This document shows, in pieces, positions 42,843 to 51,296 of a stretch of 64,000 nt of DNA. Location: the NCBI GenBank assembly GCA_002428965.1, contig DIYI01000019.1:10633-74632 (forward strand), written 5' to 3'. This stretch comes from Jejuia sp. UBA6058. GTDB taxonomy: Bacteria; Bacteroidota; Bacteroidia; Flavobacteriales; Flavobacteriaceae. The notes under the pieces are model-generated. The model made no database searches, was not told where the DNA came from, and was given only the letters and a program-made list of their open reading frames with translations. Within the stretch, counting starts at the first letter, position 1. Each line of letters begins with the position of its first letter. A program made the position numbers and the translations under genes.

Positions 42843-43746
42843 GTTGCACTAATTTTTTTATACGGTTAAAATCTTCTTCCGAATGAAAGGGAATAATAAT
42901 TTTTCCTTTACCGTTTTTTGAGACTTTAACGTCTATTTTGTGCCCAAAGTATTCTGAGAATTCTTTTATGCCTTTTTTAACATGTTTAGGCATTTCATCA
43001 TCGCTTGTATTCTCATTACTTTGAGAAGTAGAAGTTTTTGGGGTGTTATGTTCTCGAACTAATTCCTCGGTTTCTCGTACTGATAGTTTTTTTGATAAAA
43101 TATCTTCATAAATATCTAACTGTTCACTTTGATCTTCAATGGCAATTAAAGCACGCCCATGACCCATAGAAATAAAACCATCGCGCATGCCAGTTTGAAT
43201 AATAGGGTCTAGTTTTAATAATCTTAGGTAGTTAGCAATAGTAGAGCGCTTTTTGCCCACGCGCTCGCTCATTTGCTCCTGCGTTAAATTTATTTCATCA
43301 ATTAAACGTTGGTAAGACAAGGCAATTTCAATAGGGTCGAGGTCTTGACGTTGAATATTTTCAACCAATGCCATTTCCAAAGATTCCTGATCATTCGCTA
43401 TTCTAATGTATGCAGGAATGGTTTCCAAACCTACCAATTTTGAAGCGCGATATCTACGTTCTCCAGAAACCAGTTGGTATTTGTTGAAGTCTAATTTTCT
43501 AACCGTTATTGGCTGAATAATCCCTAATTCCCTAATTGATGATGCAAGCTCTTGTAAAGATTCTTCACTAAAATTTGTTCTAGGCTGAAACGGATTTACT
43601 TCAATAGCTTCAATATCTAATTCAATAATATTACCTATAACTTTATCGGCACCTTCATCTTGGACCGATTTAATATCGTTACTTGGATCTTTTAAAAGCG
43701 CTGATAAGCCTCTACCTAAAGCCTGTTTCTTTGTTGCCTTCGCCAT
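42832..43746 (-). CDS. parB: Chromosome-partitioning protein ParB
   Basis: A 304-residue ParB/Spo0J with the CTP-binding N-domain (IEVNPFQPRTNFSEESLQELASSIRELGIIQPITVR, LVSGERRYRASKL, ALVENIQRQDLDPIE). A helix-turn-helix follows (LTQEQMSERVGKKRSTIANYLRLLKL, GHGRALIAIED). It binds parS sites and spreads to organise the origin region. No parS-like 16-mer was found in this window. Starts 4 bp after parA. Confidence 0.96.
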   Translation of the reverse strand: MAKATKKQALGRGLSALLKDPSNDIKSVQDEGADKVIGNIIELDIEAIEVNPFQPRTNFSEESLQELASSIRELGIIQPITVRKLDFNKYQLVSGERRYRASKLVGLETIPAYIRIANDQESLEMALVENIQRQDLDPIEIALSYQRLIDEINLTQEQMSERVGKKRSTIANYLRLLKLDPIIQTGMRDGFISMGHGRALIAIEDQSEQLDIYEDILSKKLSVRETEELVREHNTPKTSTSQSNENTSDDEMPKHVKKGIKEFSEYFGHKIDVKVSKNGKGKIIIPFHSEEDFNRIKKLVQRAK

Positions 43747-43750
43747 AATT

Positions 43751-44515
43751 TTAGGAGTTTTTAGTGATAATTTCTTCTGCCAAACTTAAATAGTTGCTTG
43801 CACCTTTACTACCTGCATCGTAATTAATAATACTTTCCCCATAACTAGGAGCCTCACTCAAACGCACATTGCGCTGAATGATTGTTTGAAATACCATATC
43901 ATTAAAATGCTTTTGTACTTCTTCAACCACCTGGTTAGATAAACGCAACCTGGAGTCGTACATGGTTAAAAGCAACCCTTCATAATCTAAATTGGCGTTA
44001 TGCACTTTTTGAACACTTTTTATGGTATTTAATAGTTTTCCTAAACCTTCTAATGCAAAATACTCACATTGTATTGGTATTAATACTGAGTCGGCAGCAG
44101 TTAAAGCATTTAGTGTTAATAAACCCAGTGAAGGTGCGCAGTCTATCAAAATAAAATCATAGTCATTTTTTATACCTTCAACCGCTTTTTTTAGCATATA
44201 CTCACGTTCATCTTTATCAACAAGCTCAATTTCAATGGCCACAAGGTCTATATGAGCTGGAATAATATCTAAATTAGGAGTATCAGTTGCAATAGTAGCT
44301 TCTTTTGCAGAGTTTGTATGCTCAAGAAGCTGATAGGTTCCTATTTCAACACTTTCTACATCTATTCCTAAACCAGAGGTTGCGTTTGCTTGCGGGTCTG
44401 CATCTATCAATAAAACTTTCTTTTCAAGAACACCAAGTGAAGCTGCCAAATTTACTGATGTTGTTGTTTTGCCTACGCCTCCTTTTTGGTTAGCAATTGC
44501 AATGATTTTACCCAT
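43751..44515 (-). CDS. parA: Chromosome-partitioning ATPase ParA (Soj)
   Basis: A 254-residue deviant-Walker ATPase: MGKIIAIANQKGGVGKTTTSVNLAASL, ADPQANATSGLG, YDFILIDCAPSLGLLTLNAL. The frame is open from 44548, but ATG 44515 places the P-loop at the normal distance and is used. It forms the motor for origin segregation with ParB and heads the run parA-parB-DUF5683. Confidence 0.96.
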   Translation of the reverse strand: MGKIIAIANQKGGVGKTTTSVNLAASLGVLEKKVLLIDADPQANATSGLGIDVESVEIGTYQLLEHTNSAKEATIATDTPNLDIIPAHIDLVAIEIELVDKDEREYMLKKAVEGIKNDYDFILIDCAPSLGLLTLNALTAADSVLIPIQCEYFALEGLGKLLNTIKSVQKVHNANLDYEGLLLTMYDSRLRLSNQVVEEVQKHFNDMVFQTIIQRNVRLSEAPSYGESIINYDAGSKGASNYLSLAEEIITKNS

Positions 44516-44595
44516 TAAATGATTTGGTTTTAAAAGGTAAAAATACAATTATTTACCAGTAATAAAAACCGAATTTGTTAACAGTTATTTAAATA

Positions 44596-44621
44596 AAAAG
44601 GTGCTTGTTTTAGCACCTTTT
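44596..44621 (-). terminator. Terminator of the M16 protease gene
   Basis: AAAAGGTGCT / AGCACCTTTT perfect stem, followed on the minus strand by TTATTT, 22 bp after the M16 stop. Confidence 0.82.
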
Positions 44622-44643
44622 AGTTATTGGAAATAAGTAAAAC

Positions 44644-47493
44644 TTAAATTTCTGGATTATGTATACCTATTATAGCGCCTTTCGTCAAATACTTTTTTGC
44701 TACATTTTGTAAATCGGCTTTTGTAAGAGCATTCACGTTTTCTTCAAAGTTGAAAACTTCCTTTGCGTTTTTGTCTTGATAATCAGCATTTTTAAGAAGC
44801 CCTAGCCAAAATCGGTTTTTCTTTATATTTTCTTTATAGTCTAGAATTTGTGCTTTTTTAACCTTTTCCAAATCTTCATCAGTTGGCCCTTCAGCAACAA
44901 GTTTATTAACTTCCGCTAACGCAGCAGCTTTTAATTTATCAACATTTTCAGGTCCACAGGGGAAGTTGATACTAAAATTAAACCAACCATACGGAATTTT
45001 ATTAATATTCCCTCTCGCGCCAACACCATAAACACCTCCTTCATCTTCTCTTAGTTTTTCAATTAACTTTATAGATAACACTTCGCCAAGACTTTTAAAT
45101 GCATGAGCTTCTTTAGGATCATATTTTGTTTCTCCTTGAAACCTAATTTGTACAGAACTTTTTGGATCTTTCCCTTTATAAACGATTTTTTCATGAGCAC
45201 CACTTAAAGGTCTAAAATCATGCACTTTATATATTTCTTTTTCTTCAGTTGATGGTAGGCTAGCTAAATACGTTTCGCTGTATTCCATTAGCTTTTCCTC
45301 GTCTATATTGCCAACAAAATAGAATTTGAAATCACCAGCATTCGCAAAACGTTCTTGATACTTCTTATAAGCTAGATCATAATCCGCTTTATCTAGCTTT
45401 TCTGCATTTGGAAACCCTGTGAATCTTGGGCTCTTACCATTTATAAATTTACCCATTTCAATTTGATAATAAATTTGAGGATTGGATAGGACGTTTCCTA
45501 AAAATGCTTTTTGTTTGTTTATATAAGAATTAAAAGCTTTTTGGTCTTTATTTAAAGAGGTGAAGTATAGATGGGTCATTTGAAAAAGCGTTTCAAAATC
45601 TTTAGGTGTTGAAGAACCCGAAAGCTGTTCACTTAAACTTCTAATACTAGGATTTACGCCAACAATTTTACCTGACATCATTTTGCCCATTTCTACTTTA
45701 CTGAATCCATTAATACCAGCTTCTGTTAATCCACCATTTGCAAAGGCAGTGGCTTTTATTTCTTCATCAGAATACAACGAAGTACCACCAAAGCTGAAGG
45801 CATTAAATAAAATTTCATCATTTTTAAAATCAGTTATTTTATACGTAACGGTTGCCCCATTACTTAAGGTTAATATTGTTGTGTCCAATTCATCATCTTT
45901 TGTTATATCGATAATATTTCCCTTATCTGGTAAATTTGTAATCAGAGAATTTTCTAAGATTTCATCTTCGTAAGGCTTCAATTCAGCGGTTTTAAGATTA
46001 TCCAGTAATTCTTGAACCTCCTCTTTTGTTACCTGTTTAAGACCTTCCTTTTTTGGACCAGTTAAAATAACTACACGATTATCATCTTTAATATAATCTT
46101 GTATTAAAGCGTTTACTTCTTCAAGGGTTATTTTAGGAAGTGTTTTTTTATGATAGTTATATTCCCATTCAATCCCTGGGATGGGCTCATCGGTTAAAAA
46201 ATTTCTAACATATTCTCCGACAATTCTTTTAGATTCTGTTTTGTCTTTGTCTTTAAAAGCTTTTTCCATACGGGATATCATTTTTTTCTTCGCTCTTTCA
46301 AGTTCTCCTTTATTGAATCCGAAACGTTTCACTTTTTCATTTTCTTCTAGAAGTGTTTGTAGTGCCTTAAGTTGACCAGTTTCACTTGATACCGCAAAAG
46401 ATTGATAAGCATCTTTAGTTTTTGCCCAGGTACCACCGTGATAGGTGTAGCCATATACAAAAGGAGGATTTTCTGAATTTCTGAGATCATTTAGACGACT
46501 ATTGATCATACCTGAAAAAAGTGATTCAACCATTGAATGTCTATATTCATCAACGGTCTTATTAGATTTACTATCACCTTTATCCTTAAACATTACTTGT
46601 ACTCGAGAAAAAGTTGCTTCTTCATCAGATTCTATGGCAATAAATGTTTCATCATGGTTTGGTACGGTAAAAACTTCTCTTGGTCTAGGGTTTTCTGGAA
46701 CTGGAATTTTACCAAAATGAGATTGGATTTTTTCTTCTAAAGTCGCCACGTCAATATCACCTACCGCCATAACCGCCATTAAATCTGGTCTGTACCAATC
46801 TTTATAAAAACGTCTGATAGTTTCGTAATCGAAATTTTCTATAATTTCCTTTTTGCCAATTGGGAGTCGTTTTGCGTATTTAGAGCCATACAAAACCTTT
46901 GGTAAGTAGTTTTGCATCATGCGTTCATCCGCACCCTTTCCGAGTCTATATTCTTCAAGAACAACACCACGCTCTTTATCTATTTCTTCATCCGTTAACA
47001 AAGCATTGTGTGCCCAATCCTCAAGTATTTGAAATCCTTTCTCAAGTTTTTCAGGGTCATCACTGGGTATTGGTAAAATGTATACCGTTTCATCAAAACT
47101 GGTATAGGCATTTAGATGAGAACCAAATTTTACACCTATACTTTGAAGATAATCCACTAGGTCGTTTTTTTCAAAATTCTTGGTACCATTAAAATTCATG
47201 TGTTCCATAAAATGGGCCAGACCTTGCTGATCTTCATCTTCTAAAATTGAACCTGCTTTAACCGCTAAGCGCAATTCTACTTTGTTTTCGGGTTTGCCGT
47301 TTTTTTTTATATAATATCTTACGCCATTGCTTAGTGTACCTATTTTAACATCAGAAGCAGTAGGAATGTTTTTTGATGTAATTTCTTTTGATGTGCTATT
47401 AACGGGCTGGTTTTCTTCAGAAATAATTTTGCTTTGAGAATTGCAAGCTAAAAGAAGAACAGTCAATCCTAAATGTAAGAGGCCTTTTTTCAT
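44644..47493 (-). CDS. M16 family zinc metallopeptidase lipoprotein
   Basis: A 949-residue lipoprotein (MKKGLLHLGLTVLLLAC, Cys17) with a complete M16 pair of halves. The first carries the inverted zinc motif His94-x-x-Glu97-His98 (GLAHFMEHMNFNGTKNF) and the distal Glu region VVLEEYRLG. The second half (about 540-949) lacks a zinc motif, as is normal. Pitrilysin-type enzymes degrade small peptides inside a clamshell chamber. Being lipid-anchored, it would process periplasmic peptides such as cleaved signals. Confidence 0.92.
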   Translation of the reverse strand: MKKGLLHLGLTVLLLACNSQSKIISEENQPVNSTSKEITSKNIPTASDVKIGTLSNGVRYYIKKNGKPENKVELRLAVKAGSILEDEDQQGLAHFMEHMNFNGTKNFEKNDLVDYLQSIGVKFGSHLNAYTSFDETVYILPIPSDDPEKLEKGFQILEDWAHNALLTDEEIDKERGVVLEEYRLGKGADERMMQNYLPKVLYGSKYAKRLPIGKKEIIENFDYETIRRFYKDWYRPDLMAVMAVGDIDVATLEEKIQSHFGKIPVPENPRPREVFTVPNHDETFIAIESDEEATFSRVQVMFKDKGDSKSNKTVDEYRHSMVESLFSGMINSRLNDLRNSENPPFVYGYTYHGGTWAKTKDAYQSFAVSSETGQLKALQTLLEENEKVKRFGFNKGELERAKKKMISRMEKAFKDKDKTESKRIVGEYVRNFLTDEPIPGIEWEYNYHKKTLPKITLEEVNALIQDYIKDDNRVVILTGPKKEGLKQVTKEEVQELLDNLKTAELKPYEDEILENSLITNLPDKGNIIDITKDDELDTTILTLSNGATVTYKITDFKNDEILFNAFSFGGTSLYSDEEIKATAFANGGLTEAGINGFSKVEMGKMMSGKIVGVNPSIRSLSEQLSGSSTPKDFETLFQMTHLYFTSLNKDQKAFNSYINKQKAFLGNVLSNPQIYYQIEMGKFINGKSPRFTGFPNAEKLDKADYDLAYKKYQERFANAGDFKFYFVGNIDEEKLMEYSETYLASLPSTEEKEIYKVHDFRPLSGAHEKIVYKGKDPKSSVQIRFQGETKYDPKEAHAFKSLGEVLSIKLIEKLREDEGGVYGVGARGNINKIPYGWFNFSINFPCGPENVDKLKAAALAEVNKLVAEGPTDEDLEKVKKAQILDYKENIKKNRFWLGLLKNADYQDKNAKEVFNFEENVNALTKADLQNVAKKYLTKGAIIGIHNPEI

Positions 47494-47612
47494 TTTTGTC
47501 GTTTTTTAATTGAAGTACTAAATATACTACAAATAGAGGGGCGCAGTAGTACTTTTAATAAAATTTAACTAATAAGTAGATTGCCTTAGAAGTTTTGTTT
47601 TTTTACTTAATT

Positions 47613-49988
47613 CTAGTTCGTTCTTTTGGTTTCTTCCTCGTTACCAAACTGGCGCCTTTTTGTATTAATGTTTTTATTGCCAAAATTGTAACGAAGCGAA
47701 AATCTAACATATCGATTATTCCGCTGTTGCCCGTATACTTGTCTTACTCCATTAACAGTAGACTCTAAATTGTTTAGCGCTGAGGTATTGAAGATATCTT
47801 TTACAACAATAGAAAATTGTAAGTTGTTATTTAGGAGTTTTTTACTGTAACCTAAATCTAAACTAAAAGTACTACCAACTGAAAATAGCCCATACTTAAC
47901 TTCAGATTCGTAATTAGCATTGATTTGTAAGTTGTTAGCTTGATTTAATTTGATGTTATTATTACTTGAGGCGATGTATGCAAATCCATTTTGAAGTGGT
48001 GCATCAAAAGGTTTTGTAAATTCACTTTTTATATGGATTAAGGTGAAATTGTTTTGGCTTTGTAACCATTTTACCTTGTTAAAAGTATAACTCTCGCCTA
48101 AGCCAAAAATATATTGGTTTAAAAAGTTGTCTCTAGTTACAATTTGAGTATTAGTTTCAATATCTGAAGTAAAGATTGTTCCAGACATTTCCTTTTTAAT
48201 ATTCAAAAATAGATTAGTTGTTAAATTTCGTTTGTAAGTATGTTTTAACTCAAAGTTGTCAGTAAAAGAAGGTTGTAAAAAAGGATTGCCTTCACTATAA
48301 GTATTGCTGCTTATAAACACTCTAAACGGGTTTAAGTTGTTAAAGTTTGGTCTTTCAATACGCTTGCTGTAGCTAAAAGAAAAGCTATTGTTGTCATCTT
48401 TGTCATAAGCTAAATATGCGGTTGGGAATATTTTAGAATAGCTATTCTTATTTGTTTCATTTAAATCTTGTGAGAATCCTTCAGTTTGTGTGCTTTCATA
48501 TCTCAAACCAAGTTGCATTTGCCATTTATCATTAATGGTTTTATTAGTGCTAACATAAAAAGCTTGGTTGTTTTCTTTGTATTCAAAGGTGTTAGAAATG
48601 TTATTGTCTTTAATTGGAGAACCGCTTTCAGTGTTAAAAAATTCTAAGCCACTATTACTATTAATACTACTTATTCTTGCACCATAAGATACATTGATGG
48701 TTTTAAGTGGATGTTCCATATCCACTTTTAGACTTTTATTTTCTATAGATTGAATAGAGGTTGAAATAGCAGCAAGATTAAGGTTTTTGAAAGCGTTATT
48801 GGTGTCAAAGCTTTCGGTTCTAAATACTCTATTTCTATCAGCTTCATAGGTGAAATAGTCAGCATCTATCGATAAAGTTCTTCCTAAAGTATCAAGTTTT
48901 GTGGAGGCGTGTAAATTTAAAGAATGACTTAAGCGTGTTTGATTTTCATTTCCATTATTTACTAAAAGCGAATCTATAGTACTTGTTGAATTAATGATAC
49001 GTGTAATACTACGGTCATTAATGCCCGGTTTAGTTTGGTTTGCGAAATATTGAATACCTATTGTAGTAGTATTAGATATATCATAATCTAAAAGTAATCT
49101 TCCTGAAAGTGCTTTTTTTCTCTCTTTAGTGTCTATGTCAATATCCCAAGTACTATTTGGATAGTACACTTGGAAATCTTCAACCCCACGAATATTGCCT
49201 ATAGTTTTATCAATACTAGCGGATAGATTAAGCTTGTTTTTTCTATAAGAAAAGCTGTTTCTGAAATTTGTGAAATTGTAAGTATCCATATTATGAAGTA
49301 ATGAAATGGTGTTCTTCCAAGAATTTTGCACACCACTTTTAAGTATAATATTTATTAAACCGCCATTTCCGGCAGCATCATATTTAGCTGGTGGTGCTGT
49401 AATTACTTCAATTTTTTTAATATCCTCTCCCGAAATACTATTCAAGTAATTTGTAAGTTCTTCTCCAGTTAAAGGAATTAGCCTTCCGTTTATCATAACT
49501 TGAGAGTTGCCCTTTCCAAAAATCGCTATGCCACTATCGTTTGCTTGTAATCCAGGAGTTACTTTCAAGGCATCCATAGCATCTCCATTACTAGCAGCAA
49601 TACTGTTACTAACATTAAATACAATGCGATCTGCTTTTTGTTCCACTAACTTTTTTCTACTTGTAATAACAACTTCATCCAAGGTATTTGTATCCTCTTT
49701 CAGTATTATGGTATTCAAATTGGTATCACTATTAATAAACAAGTCTTTAGAATAGCTAGTATATCCAATAAAACTAATGGTAAGTTTATACTTTCCTTCT
49801 TTTGCTTGTAGACTAAAGTTGCCGTCAATATCGGTAATGCTTCCAATAATTTTATTGTTTTCATTTTGAAGAACAATATTTGCGCCAGTTACAGGGCCTA
49901 AGTTGTCTATAACTTTGCCTTTTAAAGAGATCTGAGAGAATGTTATTAATGGAAATACTAATACAAGAATTAAAATAATGCGTTTCAT
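47613..49988 (-). CDS. TonB-dependent-receptor-like outer-membrane barrel (OMP_b-brl_3 type)
   Basis: The 791-residue protein has a signal peptide (MKRIILILVLVFPLITFS), a carboxypeptidase-regulatory-like domain (ISLKGKVIDNLGPVTGANIVLQ, about 20-100), a plug (LDEVVITSRK, GKGNSQVMINGRLIPL, IKKIEVITAPPAKYDAAGNGGLINIILK) and a barrel ending VRFSLRYNFG. It is a paralogue of the protein at 21419-23794. A membrane-bound AraC regulator gene lies directly upstream, with a repeated palindromic motif in between. A CATATTTG element at 50024-50031 is one base off the -7 consensus and has no -33, which fits an activated promoter. Confidence 0.88.
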   Translation of the reverse strand: MKRIILILVLVFPLITFSQISLKGKVIDNLGPVTGANIVLQNENNKIIGSITDIDGNFSLQAKEGKYKLTISFIGYTSYSKDLFINSDTNLNTIILKEDTNTLDEVVITSRKKLVEQKADRIVFNVSNSIAASNGDAMDALKVTPGLQANDSGIAIFGKGNSQVMINGRLIPLTGEELTNYLNSISGEDIKKIEVITAPPAKYDAAGNGGLINIILKSGVQNSWKNTISLLHNMDTYNFTNFRNSFSYRKNKLNLSASIDKTIGNIRGVEDFQVYYPNSTWDIDIDTKERKKALSGRLLLDYDISNTTTIGIQYFANQTKPGINDRSITRIINSTSTIDSLLVNNGNENQTRLSHSLNLHASTKLDTLGRTLSIDADYFTYEADRNRVFRTESFDTNNAFKNLNLAAISTSIQSIENKSLKVDMEHPLKTINVSYGARISSINSNSGLEFFNTESGSPIKDNNISNTFEYKENNQAFYVSTNKTINDKWQMQLGLRYESTQTEGFSQDLNETNKNSYSKIFPTAYLAYDKDDNNSFSFSYSKRIERPNFNNLNPFRVFISSNTYSEGNPFLQPSFTDNFELKHTYKRNLTTNLFLNIKKEMSGTIFTSDIETNTQIVTRDNFLNQYIFGLGESYTFNKVKWLQSQNNFTLIHIKSEFTKPFDAPLQNGFAYIASSNNNIKLNQANNLQINANYESEVKYGLFSVGSTFSLDLGYSKKLLNNNLQFSIVVKDIFNTSALNNLESTVNGVRQVYGQQRNNRYVRFSLRYNFGNKNINTKRRQFGNEEETKRTN

Positions 49989-50064
49989 AATGATTGATTT
50001 TTCTATTTACATTTTGTTTGATGCAAATATGCTTTGGCGAGATGAGCTGCACGACCGAATGTGA

Positions 50065-50127
50065 AAAGTCGAACGCATTTTTCAATAACAAATGCGTTCG
50101 ACTTTATTTTTTAAAACGTTCGACTTT
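50065..50127. promoter_or_regulatory. Candidate AraC operator: triple CGTTCGACTTT motif
   Basis: The 11-mer CGTTCGACTTT occurs at 50095-50105 and 50117-50127 as direct repeats 22 bp apart. Its inverse AAAGTCGAACG is at 50065-50075. The first two form a perfect 16-bp hairpin, AAAGTCGAACGCATTT / AAATGCGTTCGACTTT, at 50065-50105 with a 9-base loop. The spacing of two helical turns matches how AraC-family dimers bind. It lies between the AraC gene end and the barrel gene. The hairpin may also end the AraC transcript. Confidence 0.65.
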
Positions 50128-50143
50128 TTACGAGCCCCAGGTT

Positions 50144-51268
50144 TTATAGGGCTTTTCGGAATGCAGTAGGTGTTTTTCCAGTGTGTTTTTTAAATGCAGT
50201 ATTGAAGGAAGATTTCGAATTAAAACCCACTTCGTACAAAATTTCTAGTACTGTATGTTTTTTTTTAGTTGGATCCTGAAGTATTGATTTTGCTTTTTCA
50301 ATACGATAGTTATTTACAAAATCGAAAAAGTGCTGACCAAGTTCCTGATTTATTAAAATGGATAAATCTCTATGTGGTATATCAATTTGCTCAGATAAAT
50401 TTTTTACGGTAAGTGAAGGATCTAAAAACGGTTCTTCAGTTTCCATATAAGATTTAAGAGTTTCTATTTCTTTTTGTTTAGGTTTTTCTTCCGCTTTTGA
50501 TAACAACTCTTTTGATAACTGAAGCTTCACGCCAATACCTCTAAATAATTTTGGAGATAATAATGCTTTAAACACAAGCCAAAAGCTAAAGAATAAACCA
50601 AATGCTAAAAGTATTATTCTAAATACATTTATAGCATCAATATCCAAATTTGAGTAATCTCGTAAGTAACCTTTTATAAAGGTTAATAGTTGCCCAATAA
50701 GAATGAAAATAAGCAGTTGTTTTACCCAACGGTAATTGTCAAAAGCGTCTTTTCCTGTATAATTTTCTAATAGTAGTTTTTTGTATCTAATCACATAATA
50801 AATTTCAGCTACGATGTATGCCAGTTCAAGAATTGTAGTAGATACATCTATAAATTTAAATTCTGAAGTTTCAGAAGAGTTAGATAGAAAGTCATGTTGA
50901 GATTCTGCAGATACAAGGAAAAAATTGGGCATTAAAATTAAAATGAAAATTAGCCAAGGTACAGCATGAATTAGGTGTTTTGTTTGTAATTTAAAATCTG
51001 AATAGATAATTGATAAAATATACAGAAATAGTAAAGGATCTTTAAAACTTGATAGTTGCATTCTAAGCATCTCAATACTCAGTGGTAGCGCAATAAAATT
51101 CCGGTAGAAGAAAAAACTAATGTCTAATGCTGTAACAATTAAAAAACCTGCAAGGAGTTGATTGCTAAGTTTTTTAGTGGTTTTTACGGATAATAAAAAA
51201 GCTGAAAGAAGAAAAAATAAAAGTACTATTACAAAACTTACAATACTGATTACTGAATCGTTATCCAT
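50144..51268 (-). CDS. Membrane-anchored AraC-family transcriptional regulator
   Basis: A 374-residue protein with about seven hydrophobic segments in residues 1-225 and a C-terminal AraC domain (about 270-374): DPSLTVKNLSEQIDIPHRDLSILINQELGQHFFDFVNNYRIEKAKSIL, then LEILYEVGFNSKSSFNTAFKKHTGKTPTAFR. It has the same architecture as the regulator at 8569-9702. The likely target is the adjoining outer-membrane barrel gene, through the repeated motif between them (inference). Confidence 0.9.
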   Translation of the reverse strand: MDNDSVISIVSFVIVLLFFLLSAFLLSVKTTKKLSNQLLAGFLIVTALDISFFFYRNFIALPLSIEMLRMQLSSFKDPLLFLYILSIIYSDFKLQTKHLIHAVPWLIFILILMPNFFLVSAESQHDFLSNSSETSEFKFIDVSTTILELAYIVAEIYYVIRYKKLLLENYTGKDAFDNYRWVKQLLIFILIGQLLTFIKGYLRDYSNLDIDAINVFRIILLAFGLFFSFWLVFKALLSPKLFRGIGVKLQLSKELLSKAEEKPKQKEIETLKSYMETEEPFLDPSLTVKNLSEQIDIPHRDLSILINQELGQHFFDFVNNYRIEKAKSILQDPTKKKHTVLEILYEVGFNSKSSFNTAFKKHTGKTPTAFRKAL

Positions 51269-51296
51269 AGATTTTATGCCTTAAAGAGTAGAAATT

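Noticed and set aside
42832..44600. parS site near parAB
   Set aside because: No GTTTCACGTGAAAC-like 16-mer palindrome was found near parAB or elsewhere in the window.
45683..47192. Several plus-strand frames inside the M16 protease gene
   Set aside because: They are antisense to conserved M16 sequence, overlap each other and show only low-complexity Ser/Leu/Phe composition.
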